Assembly (NCBI RefSeq): GCF_012726265.1
Contig: NZ_JAASAG010000014.1
Coordinates: forward strand, 88,269 to 152,268
Direction of reading: 5' to 3'
From: Streptomyces sp. HNM0575
Lineage (GTDB): Bacteria > Actinomycetota > Actinomycetes > Streptomycetales > Streptomycetaceae
Length of the DNA stretch: 64,000 nucleotides
The translations under genes and the position numbers were made by a program. Shown one piece after another: positions 8,826-15,687 of the stretch (position 1 is its first letter; each line of letters begins with the position of its first letter). The notes under the pieces are model-generated. The model did no database searches and was not told where the DNA came from. It saw only the letters and a list, made by a program, of their open reading frames with translations.

Positions 8826-9063
8826 GTTCGTCTCCCGTGGGGGGTGAGGGATACGTACGAGGCACATCCAAGCAAGCAGGCTTGATTCGTGTAACCGTCC
8901 TCGCACGCCAAAGTCCCCTCGCGGTCCGGGACTCGAGGTCCGGAATCATCCCTGTCGGTACGTTTTCCGGCTCGATGACCCCTTGTACAACTTTCCGTGC
9001 CCATCGCGAGTCTCACTTGCGTACCGGCGCCCCCAGGGCGCCTCGGGGGGACTTGGAGGGGAC

Positions 9064-10653
9064 ATGCGCGTACGCACGCTGGGCGCCGCCGCGGCGGGCC
9101 TTGCCGTCGCTCTCATGAGCGGAGCGGCATCCGCCGCCGAGGCGGCACCAACGAGCCCGGCGACAGGGGCTGTTGCGCCGAAGGCCGCACCGAAGTCGGC
9201 ACTGAATTCGGCACCGAAGACCGGGCAGAAGGCCGCACCGAAAGCCGGGCCGAAAGCCGCACCGAAGGCCGCGGCCAAGGCGGGCTCGGTCCGGGAGGAC
9301 TTCAACGGCGACGGCTTCCAGGACGTGGCCACGGCCGCTCCCAACGCCACGGTCGCCGGCCACACCCGCGCCGGATACGTCGTGGTGAACTACGGCTCGG
9401 CGTCCGGGCTCGACCCCGAAGCGCACACGTACATCACGCAGAACAGCGCGGGCGTCCCGGGCGTCGCCGAGACCGACGACCGCTTCGGTGCCAGGCTCGT
9501 CGCCCGCGACCTCGACGGCGACGGCCTCACCGACCTCGCGGTGCGCGCCTCGGCGGAACAGGTCGCGGCGACGAACAGCTACGGCACGGTGACCGTCCTC
9601 TGGGGCCGTACGGGCGGGATCAGCGGCCAGGACGCCGCCACGATCGAGGCGCCGTCCGGCTCCAGCGGCTGGCAGGTCGGCGTCAATCTGACCGGCGGCG
9701 ACTTCGACGGCGACGGGCACACCGACCTCTTCATGCAGCACGCCGACGACTGGGAGTCCCGCTCGGTCCTCCGCGGGCCGTTCACGCGCGGCGGCGAGCC
9801 AGCGGGTGAGCAGGTCCTCGACATGTTCACCACGGACAACGACATGTACACCGTCGCCGCGGGCGACATGACCGGCGACGGCATCGACGACCTGGCCACC
9901 TTCTACGTCTACGAGAACCACTCCGAGGGCGGCCGGTTCTGGCAGGGCACCTCCTCCGGCCTCTCGACCGACGCGAAGCAGCTGAGCTCCGCGGACGTGG
10001 CCGTAGTGGGAGACTTCGACAAGGACGGCAAGGGCGACCTCGCGACCCGTACGGTCCCGGGCGGCATCACGGAGGACCTCCCGTACGACCCGGGCACGGT
10101 CAAGATCTACTACGGCACCGCCGACGGCCCGAGCGCCACCCGCACCAGGACGATCACGCAGAACAGCGCGGGCGTTCCGGGCACCAGCGAGAAGGGCGAC
10201 CAGTTCGGCGCCCGGCTGGACGCGGGCGACGTCGACGGCGACGGCTACGCGGACCTCGTCGCGGGAGTGCCGTTCGAGGCGATAGGAGCGAAACGGGCGG
10301 CGGGCGCGGCGGTGCTGCTCAAGGGCGGCTCCGGCGGGCTCAGCGGCACGGGCGCGCAGGCCTTCCACCAGGACACCGCGGGGATACCGGGGGTGGCGGA
10401 GTCCGGCGACCGCTTCGGCGGCGCGGTCCGGTTGCTCGACGTCACGAAGGACGCCAGGGCCGAACTCGCCGTCTCCGCACCGGAGGAGAACGGCACGGGC
10501 GCCGTCTGGTCCCTGCGCGGCACGTCCGGCGGCCTCACGGCGACGGGCTCCCTCGCGTTCAACCCGGTGGACCTGGGCATCCCGGCGAAGGGCGCGGGCT
10601 TCGGCACGTCCTTCGCCAACGAGAACGGGACGTCGCTCTACGCGCCGTACTGA
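9064..10653 (+). CDS. Secreted FG-GAP/VCBS beta-propeller protein
   Basis: This 529-residue exported protein has a clear signal peptide (MRVRTLGAAAAGLAVALMSG, cut near ASAAEA). A linker of about 45 residues rich in Ala-Pro-Lys follows, then repeated FG-GAP units with calcium-binding DxDxDG loops (DFNGDGFQD, DLDGDGLTD, DFDGDGHTD, DVDGDGYAD). Each repeat has the form DRFGARL-DGDG-LAVGVP, as in the integrin alpha seven-bladed propeller. The role is probably cell-surface adhesion or matrix binding; the ligand is unknown. GGAGG five bases before 9064 sets the start. Such proteins are abundant in Streptomyces. Confidence 0.85.
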   Translation: MRVRTLGAAAAGLAVALMSGAASAAEAAPTSPATGAVAPKAAPKSALNSAPKTGQKAAPKAGPKAAPKAAAKAGSVREDFNGDGFQDVATAAPNATVAGHTRAGYVVVNYGSASGLDPEAHTYITQNSAGVPGVAETDDRFGARLVARDLDGDGLTDLAVRASAEQVAATNSYGTVTVLWGRTGGISGQDAATIEAPSGSSGWQVGVNLTGGDFDGDGHTDLFMQHADDWESRSVLRGPFTRGGEPAGEQVLDMFTTDNDMYTVAAGDMTGDGIDDLATFYVYENHSEGGRFWQGTSSGLSTDAKQLSSADVAVVGDFDKDGKGDLATRTVPGGITEDLPYDPGTVKIYYGTADGPSATRTRTITQNSAGVPGTSEKGDQFGARLDAGDVDGDGYADLVAGVPFEAIGAKRAAGAAVLLKGGSGGLSGTGAQAFHQDTAGIPGVAESGDRFGGAVRLLDVTKDARAELAVSAPEENGTGAVWSLRGTSGGLTATGSLAFNPVDLGIPAKGAGFGTSFANENGTSLYAPY

Positions 10654-10873
10654 GGCGTCCCGGGGACTGCGCTCGCGACAAGCGGCGTTCAACTCCCGTC
10701 GGAGGCCCGGTATTTCGACGGTTGGGTGACGGCGTGGCCGGGCGACGGCAAGGCGATGACCAGGGGGCCCGGCACGGTCGCGTGAACAGGTGCCTCGATG
10801 CCTGCCGGATACCCCGGTCTCGTCGACCGTCGCGCGCCTTCTCATCGGTCGGTTCGCGGCCTTCGGCGGGCCG

Positions 10874-10889
10874 TCAATCGTTCGATTGA
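10874..10889. promoter_or_regulatory. Inverted repeat TCAATCG-TT-CGATTGA
   Basis: Perfect 7-bp arms separated by two bases lie about 100 bases upstream of the peptide ORF. It is AT-richer than its surroundings and has operator-like symmetry. The binding protein is unknown. Confidence 0.45.
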
Positions 10890-10904
10890 AGATCCTTCGG
10901 CGCA

Positions 10905-10930
10905 GGTATCCGCCCCTTCGGGCGGGTACC
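10905..10930 (+). other. Stable leader hairpin, 11-bp stem with CTTC loop
   Basis: GGTATCCGCCC pairs with GGGCGGGTACC (one G-U wobble) around the tetraloop CTTC. It ends about 60 bases before the peptide start. There is no T-tract, so it could be a 5' stabiliser, a pausing element or a terminator of upstream transcription. Confidence 0.6.
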
Positions 10931-10992
10931 TCTCTCCAGTCCCGACCCCCCTCTCCCAGGGGATACGCCTACTGGAAATCGAGGTGATGGCC

Positions 10993-11049
10993 ATGCTGTC
11001 GAGCCTTCTCGACACCCTTCTGGGGCTGCTCCGCGGAATCATCGGCTAA
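10993..11049 (+). CDS. Candidate 18-residue amphipathic peptide
   Basis: The ORF encodes MLSSLLDTLLGLLRGIIG. GAGGTG (10981-10986) lies six bases before the ATG at 10993; an in-frame ATG at 10987 would add two residues but has no spacing to that site. Hydrophobic residues (1, 2, 5, 6, 9, 10, 13, 16, 17) and polar or small residues (3, 4, 7, 8, 11, 14, 15, 18) alternate with helical periodicity, giving a strongly amphipathic helix of the kind seen in membrane-active, surfactant-like or phenol-soluble-modulin-like peptides. I do not recognise a family. No transporter or modification gene is adjacent. Expression is not shown. Confidence 0.5.
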   Translation: MLSSLLDTLLGLLRGIIG

Positions 11050-11167
11050 CGGATCTCCGATCGCACTCCCGGACCCTTCTGCGTGAGAGCGCGCCCCTCG
11101 CCCGCTTCCGTGCCGTTCCCGCCGGATCAGGCCCCCCGCCCCTCGTGCAAGAAGCTTCCGGCACGAC

Positions 11168-11201
11168 GAAGCCCCCGCCGAGCGAACTCGACGGGGGCTT
11201 C
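11168..11201 (-). terminator. Terminator of the tRNA-Glu/Asp/Phe array
   Basis: A 15-bp stem with one mismatch (arms 11168-11182 and 11187-11201, GAAGCCCCCGCCGAG against CTCGACGGGGGCTTC) closes on a CGAA tetraloop, 17 bases beyond the 3' end of tRNA-Phe on the minus strand. It is the strongest hairpin in this stretch and is well placed to end the tRNA transcript. Confidence 0.85.
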
Positions 11202-11218
11202 TCGCTGTTCAACTGCTG

Positions 11219-11292
11219 TGGCTGGGGCCGGGGTCGAACCGGCGACCTTCCGCTTTTCAGGCGGACGCTCGTACCAACTGAGCTACCCAGCC
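11219..11292 (-). tRNA. tRNA-Phe(GAA)
   Basis: The minus-strand cloverleaf has acceptor GGCTGGG/CCCAGCC with discriminator A, D-arm GCTC/GAGC, anticodon stem TCCGC/GCGGA around loop CTGAAAA (anticodon GAA), and T-arm GCCGG-TTCGACC-CCGGC. It is 74 bases long, without encoded CCA. It is last in the three-tRNA array. Confidence 0.95.
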
Positions 11293-11356
11293 CGGGATCT
11301 GGGGGCGAAGCCCCAGTCGGGTGGCCCTCAAGAGGTGCGGGACCTGATGAGGGAAG

Positions 11357-11431
11357 CGGTCCTGACGGGATTTGAACCCGCGGCCTCCACCTTGACAGGG
11401 TGGCGAGCACTCCAAACTGCTCCACAGGACC
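11357..11431 (-). tRNA. tRNA-Asp(GTC), second copy
   Basis: Identical over 75 bases to the tRNA at 1995-2069: acceptor GGTCCTG/CAGGACC, anticodon GTC in loop CTGTCAA. It is the middle gene of the Glu-Asp-Phe array. Confidence 0.95.
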
Positions 11432-11470
11432 AAGCGTCGCGCGAGGACAAGTCTCGCACAGTGTGGTGCG

Positions 11471-11543
11471 TGCCCCCAACGGGATTCGAACCCGTGCTAC
11501 CGCCTTGAAAGGGCGGCGTCCTGGGCCACTAGACGATGAGGGC
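11471..11543 (-). tRNA. tRNA-Glu(TTC)
   Basis: The minus-strand cloverleaf has acceptor GCCCTCA/TGGGGGC (one G-U pair), anticodon stem CCGCC/GGCGG around loop CTTTCAA (anticodon TTC), and T-loop TTCGAAT. It is 73 bases long and first in the array, with a good promoter 50 bases upstream. Confidence 0.95.
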
Positions 11544-11593
11544 TGATGGCCCACCTGGGCGCTTCGCTAAGTCAGCGCGTCGGGGACGTGAGA

Positions 11594-11622
11594 AGCATAT
11601 GGGATAGCGGAGCGTTCGCCAA
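11594..11622 (-). promoter_or_regulatory. Promoter of the tRNA array
   Basis: Read on the minus strand, TTGGCG (11617-11622) and TATGCT (11594-11599) are spaced by 17 bases. This fits a vegetative HrdB-type promoter about 50 bases upstream of tRNA-Glu. Confidence 0.7.
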
Positions 11623-11627
11623 AACGG

Positions 11628-13388
11628 TTACGGGGAGTTCGCCGGAGCAGGGCCGGCGGCGGGTCCGGGGCCGTACGAGCCCTCTTCGTGAGCGGCCGAT
11701 CCCGGCGCGGACGACGACGAGGGCGAGGGGGACGACGGCGACGAGGACGGGGACGTGGGCGAGGGGGAAGACGGTGAGGGGGAGGGGGACGAGCCCGTTT
11801 CGTCCTCCGCGAGGTGACGGGTGACCTCCGCCGTGGTCAGGCCGAGCCCGCCCAGCGTGATCTCGTCCCAGGCCTGGAGCTCCCCGCCGTCCCGGTCCAT
11901 GTAGAGGACCGATGCGGAGACCTTCTGCGGCTGCTTCTTCTCCACCGCCCGCAGTCCGCCGCCGCCCGTGGACCCCTCGACCATCAGCCGGGTGTCCCGC
12001 GGCAGCATCTCGTTGCTGCGCTGGTGCGTGTGCCCGGCGAGGGCGAGCGGCACGAGTCCGTCGGTCTCCTTGGCCAGTACGGGGTTGTGCGATACGGCGA
12101 TGTCGACGGGGGTGCCCGCCGCCTTCTGGGCGCGCAGTGCCAGGGCCAGGCGCCGCCCGTCCTTGCGTTCGCGCGGGTCCCCCTCGGGCTTGACGGAGCG
12201 GTCCGGCGTGAACTGGGGGTCGCCCCAGCCGGCCACGCGCAGTCCGGCGACGTTCAGCGGTACGCCGTCGTCGAGTACGTGGACGTCGCTGCCCTTCTTC
12301 TTGCCCAGCTCCTCGAAGGCCTTCTGCGTCTCGTCCGAGTCGTGGTTGCCGCGTACCCAGACGTACGGGGCGCCCAGGTCGGTCACCGGATCGAGGAAGC
12401 CGTTCTCGGCGGAGGTGCCGTGGTCCATCGTGTCGCCGGTGTCGATGATCGCGTCGATGTCGTACTGCTCGACGAGCGACTTGATGATCTGCCAGGCGGC
12501 CGGGTTGAGGTGGATGTCCGAGACGTGCAGCACGCGGATCGTGGAGGGGTCGGGCTGGTACGCGGGGAGGGTGGAGGTCGCCTCGTAGAGCTTGGTCACG
12601 TTGGTGACGAGGCGGGCCAACTCCCGCTGGTAGACGTCGAAATCGGTGACGATGCTGCGGGCGTTGCCGACGACGGAGGGGGCGCCGGCGAGCAGGCCGG
12701 AGAACTTCGGTTCCAGGACCGACTTGGGGTTCCACGTCGCGTACGCCGTCGTACCCGAGGCCGCCAGCAGCGCCAGCGCGAGACCGCTCGCGGCGAGCGC
12801 GCGGCGCGGGCGCCGGTAGACGGCCAGGCCGAGTGCGCCTGCGCCGACGACCACGGCGACGGCGGAGCGCAGCGCGAGTTCGCCGGTGCCCGCCTGCACG
12901 TCGGAGGTGATCTCGTCCTCGAGGCCTTCCAGCCGTTCCGGGTGGTCGACGAGGGCGGAGGCGCGCTGCTGGTCGAGCTGGTCGACGTTCACGTCGAGGC
13001 GGAGAGGCGCGGCGTGGCTGCGCAGTTCGAGGGCGCCGAGCGGCGAGACGTTGACCCTGGTGCCGCCCGTGAGGGAGGGGCGGAGCGCCATCTTGGTGTC
13101 CACGGGGCCCACGGGCGCGTCGATGCTGCCCACGATCAGCAGGCCGAGCCAGGCGCCGACGAGGGTGGTCGCGGCGAGGCCGAGGGCGCGTACGTACGGG
13201 CGGGGCGCGGGGGCGAGCGATGTCGCCGGGTCCGGGGTCGGGGCCGGTGCCGTGGTCCGTGCCGTGGCGCGGGTGGTCCACCGGGCCTTCCGGATGTTCC
13301 CGGCCTTGAGGAAGCGGGGGACCGGAGGTTTGCGTACCCAATGCGGCAGAGCGAGCGGTTTACGGGGCTTCCTGGCGTCGCGGCCCAT
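11628..13388 (-). CDS. Membrane-anchored metallophosphoesterase
   Basis: This 586-residue protein has two or three N-terminal transmembrane segments (LGLAATTLVGAWLGLLIVG, SAVAVVVGAGALGLAVY, LALALLAASGTTAYA), then a calcineurin-like phosphoesterase domain. All metal-binding blocks are present in order: HVSDIHLN, DTGDTMDHG, VRGNHDSD, a His in AVSHNP and AGHTHQR. It is likely a cell-surface phosphodiesterase; the substrate is unknown. The C-terminus is a Ser/Pro tail of about 55 residues. The start at 13388 has AGGGGG upstream. The tRNA array follows on the same strand. Confidence 0.85.
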   Translation of the reverse strand: MGRDARKPRKPLALPHWVRKPPVPRFLKAGNIRKARWTTRATARTTAPAPTPDPATSLAPAPRPYVRALGLAATTLVGAWLGLLIVGSIDAPVGPVDTKMALRPSLTGGTRVNVSPLGALELRSHAAPLRLDVNVDQLDQQRASALVDHPERLEGLEDEITSDVQAGTGELALRSAVAVVVGAGALGLAVYRRPRRALAASGLALALLAASGTTAYATWNPKSVLEPKFSGLLAGAPSVVGNARSIVTDFDVYQRELARLVTNVTKLYEATSTLPAYQPDPSTIRVLHVSDIHLNPAAWQIIKSLVEQYDIDAIIDTGDTMDHGTSAENGFLDPVTDLGAPYVWVRGNHDSDETQKAFEELGKKKGSDVHVLDDGVPLNVAGLRVAGWGDPQFTPDRSVKPEGDPRERKDGRRLALALRAQKAAGTPVDIAVSHNPVLAKETDGLVPLALAGHTHQRSNEMLPRDTRLMVEGSTGGGGLRAVEKKQPQKVSASVLYMDRDGGELQAWDEITLGGLGLTTAEVTRHLAEDETGSSPSPSPSSPSPTSPSSSPSSPSPSSSSAPGSAAHEEGSYGPGPAAGPAPANSP

Positions 13389-13564
13389 GAGGCCCCCTAT
13401 GCCCGCGTGGACGGGCACCTATGCGGAGCCGCCCGGACCATGCGCGGGAGCGGGCCCGGAACAGAGGTGGAGGGGACGCGATACGGCTGCGGAGGTGCGC
13501 CGGGGGCCCGACCGTGCCCGGGCCTGCCGTGCACCGCGTACTGCCGTCTGGCGACAATGGCCGG

Positions 13565-13927
13565 GTGCTGGAGATGACGCGCGAGGACTTCGAGGAGCTG
13601 GTGGCCGAGGCGCTCGACCGCATTCCGCCCGAGCTGACGCGGCTGATGGACAACGTCGCTGTCTTCGTCGAGGACGAGCCGCCGGCCGAGGATCCGGAGC
13701 TGCTCGGTCTCTACGAGGGGACGCCGCTGACCGAGCGGGGCGAGTGGTACGCGGGCGTGCTGCCCGACCGGATCACGGTCTACCGGGGTCCGACGCTGCG
13801 CATGGTGGACGGCGAGAGCGGCGGCCGGGAGGGCGTCGTCACGGAGGTCGAGGTGACCGTCGTGCACGAGATCGCCCACCACTTCGGCATCGACGACGAG
13901 CGGCTGCATGAACTGGGGTACGGATGA
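13565..13927 (+). CDS. Zincin-like metallopeptidase
   Basis: This 120-residue protein belongs to the short actinobacterial zincin group (possibly MMP/DUF1025-like). It begins MLEMTREDFEELVAEALDRIPPELTRLMDNVAVFVEDEPP and carries a zinc-binding HEIAHHFGID near the C-terminus, so both His ligands and the catalytic Glu are present. The start is either GTG 13565 or ATG 13574; I prefer the GTG from memory of homologues. Its stop overlaps the crcB start by four bases (ATGA), so the two are translationally coupled. The substrate is unknown. Confidence 0.85.
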   Translation: MLEMTREDFEELVAEALDRIPPELTRLMDNVAVFVEDEPPAEDPELLGLYEGTPLTERGEWYAGVLPDRITVYRGPTLRMVDGESGGREGVVTEVEVTVVHEIAHHFGIDDERLHELGYG

Positions 13928-14445
13928 GCGGCTCCGGCCCCGGGTCCGACGTGCCGCCGCCGGGCCAGGGTGCCGTCGACCCCGACGTGGATCTGCACGT
14001 ACCGGCCCAGCGGGCCGAGACCGCCGGACGCCACGGGCTCGTGGTGCTCGCCGCCGTCGCCGTTGGGGGCGCACTCGGCGCGGTCGCGCGCCACGCGCTC
14101 GAACTGTGGCTCCCGGCGCGTGGGAGCGCCGGCTTCCCGTGGGGGATCTTCTTCGTCAACATCTCGGGCTGCGCCCTGATCGGCGTGCTGATGGCGCTGA
14201 TCGCCGAGGGCGGCCGGGACGCGCGTACGCCCGCGCTGCTGCGGCCGTTCCTCGGCGTCGGCGTGCTGGGCGGTTACACGACCTTCTCGACGTACGCGGT
14301 CGCGGCGGCGCAGCTGCTGCGGGCGGGCGATCATGCGGCGGCGACCGGCGCCGCGTATCTCGGCGCGACGCTGTTCGGCGCCCTCGCCGCGGTATGGGCG
14401 GGGGCGGCGGCCACCCGCGCACTGCCTTCGGTACGGAAGCGGTGA
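13924..14445 (+). CDS. crcB: Fluoride channel CrcB/Fluc
   Basis: This 173-residue four-helix membrane protein exports fluoride as an antiparallel dimer. The family signatures GGALGAVARH, FVNISGCALIGVL and GGYTTFSTYA are intact. An extra hydrophilic N-terminus of about 35 residues precedes the first helix. Streptomyces often carry two adjacent crcB genes, but I see no second copy downstream. Translation is coupled to the upstream zincin gene, which leaves no space for a fluoride riboswitch directly before it. Confidence 0.93.
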   Translation: MSGSGPGSDVPPPGQGAVDPDVDLHVPAQRAETAGRHGLVVLAAVAVGGALGAVARHALELWLPARGSAGFPWGIFFVNISGCALIGVLMALIAEGGRDARTPALLRPFLGVGVLGGYTTFSTYAVAAAQLLRAGDHAAATGAAYLGATLFGALAAVWAGAAATRALPSVRKR

Positions 14446-14781
14446 CCGACCGCTCGACCGCCCACCCGCCCACGACGACTTGTTCGGCGTTCTCGTACGA
14501 GACGGATGCCGCGGCCGACCGAACCGAACGCCGCCGCGGAACAACGACGTTGGCGATCACGGCCGGGCCGGTGCCTGCCGTGCGGGGGGGGGGGTGGCAG
14601 TCGCCGGACTCGCCCTCGCGCGCGGCGTGTTGGGGCGACGGTTCGCGTGACCTGTTGCGCGGCGCGGCAGTTGAGCAGGGCGTCCGCCGGTGTTTGCCGT
14701 GTTTGCCGGTCCGCTCTCTCGCCTCGACCGACCGACCGTCCATCCCGTCCAGTCCTTCCCGCGTGCCCTGGAGGCCCCGCC
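14446..14781. other. Gap after crcB with an 11-G run
   Basis: No gene is recognised. A homopolymer of 11 G (14584-14594) is the longest single-base run I noticed in this part of the window. No hairpin with a T-tract was found. Confidence 0.5.
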
Positions 14782-15435
14782 GTGCGCTCGTCCCGTTTTC
14801 CGGGCTCCGCAGACCCCCGCGCCGTGCCGGGTCCGGAGGGCTGTTCCCGCTCGACTTCCCCCGGCCGTAAGGGAGTTCGCGCACCCGTCGTCCGTACGGT
14901 CGCTCGCACCGCCGCCCGCGCGGTGGCCGGCGCCATGGTGCTCGCGGTGCTGTCCGGATGCATGACGGTACGGGGCGAGGGAGCGGACGGCGGCGGGTCC
15001 GTCCGGCGTGACGGCTCGTCCTCGGCGGGCGCGGGCACGGGCACGGAGGTCCCGGAGGGCGGGCTCGGCCGGAGCCTGCGGCGCCAGGGCGAGCAAGGAC
15101 CCGGGCAGGACCACCGGCATCGGCGGGGGCGTGAGCACGAGCACGGCAGGTCCGGCGGCGGCGCGGAAGCCCGCAAGCGGCACTCCGGGACCGGTGAGGG
15201 CACGAAGCGGCGCCATGCGCACGAGGGCGCCGACTCCGGTGCGGGGCACCACAGTTCGGGCGGCACGTCCGGCCGTACGGACCGCCCCGCCCGGCCGCGG
15301 CCCACTCCTCCTTCGCGTCCCCGTCCGCCGGCACCGCCCGAGCCGAGTGTGCCGAAGCCCACTCCCACCCGGACCCGGCCGCCGCAGCCCCCTCAGCCGT
15401 CGACGGCGGTGCCGGCGCCGCCCACCAGGCGATAG
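14782..15435 (+). CDS. Putative Pro-rich lipoprotein
   Basis: This predicted 217-residue protein has a long basic N-terminus (about 55 residues), a hydrophobic stretch VAGAMVLAVLSGC with a lipobox-like LSGC, then a low-complexity Gly/Ser/Arg/His region and a Pro/Thr tail. No domain is recognised. The start at GTG 14782 is chosen because GGAGG lies eight bases upstream; the long N-region is unusual for a signal peptide. It may be fast-evolving or spurious, since high-GC frames readily give Pro/Arg-rich ORFs. Confidence 0.45.
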   Translation: MRSSRFPGSADPRAVPGPEGCSRSTSPGRKGVRAPVVRTVARTAARAVAGAMVLAVLSGCMTVRGEGADGGGSVRRDGSSSAGAGTGTEVPEGGLGRSLRRQGEQGPGQDHRHRRGREHEHGRSGGGAEARKRHSGTGEGTKRRHAHEGADSGAGHHSSGGTSGRTDRPARPRPTPPSRPRPPAPPEPSVPKPTPTRTRPPQPPQPSTAVPAPPTRR

Positions 15436-15504
15436 TTCCGTCAGGGGAGGTGAGGAGGCCGACGGGAGGGCCGCGGCGGGGCCGCGGACCGTCTCCGATC
15501 TCAT

Positions 15505-15534
15505 TTGCGCGGCGCACCTCAGGGTGCGTATGCT
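15505..15534 (+). promoter_or_regulatory. Promoter of the DEAD-box helicase
   Basis: TTGCGC (15505-15510) and TATGCT (15529-15534) are separated by 18 bases. A start near 15541 would give a 5' leader of about 147 bases that includes the terminator-like hairpin at 15610-15631. Confidence 0.55.
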
Positions 15535-15609
15535 GGTTGATCGTTTGATCCCATTTGCCCGGCGCCCTTGCAGAGCGCGCCGCGTGGCGCGTTTCTCTCA
15601 GCCGTGGCT

Positions 15610-15631
15610 GACCGCATAGAGGCGGTCTTTT
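15610..15631 (+). terminator. Attenuator-like hairpin in the helicase leader
   Basis: GACCGC (15610-15615) pairs with GCGGTC (15622-15627) across a 6-base loop and is followed by TTTT. It lies between the predicted promoter and the helicase start, not after a gene, so it could act as a conditional terminator. Confidence 0.55.
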
Positions 15632-15687
15632 GCGAATTCACGGAGTCTGGGCGCGTGCTGCTGAACTCCGGAAGGTTCGCACTTCGC

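Larger units (their letters stand above)
10654..10992. other. Leader region of the small peptide ORF
   Basis: No standard gene is present. It contains an inverted repeat (10874-10889) and a very stable hairpin (10905-10930), both just upstream of the 18-codon ORF, suggesting a regulated transcript. A -35-like TTGAAG (10886-10891) is present but no convincing -10. Confidence 0.45.

Noticed and set aside
13800..13930. Fluoride riboswitch before crcB
   Set aside because: The crcB start lies inside the zincin gene and none of the conserved fluoride-riboswitch blocks is visible.
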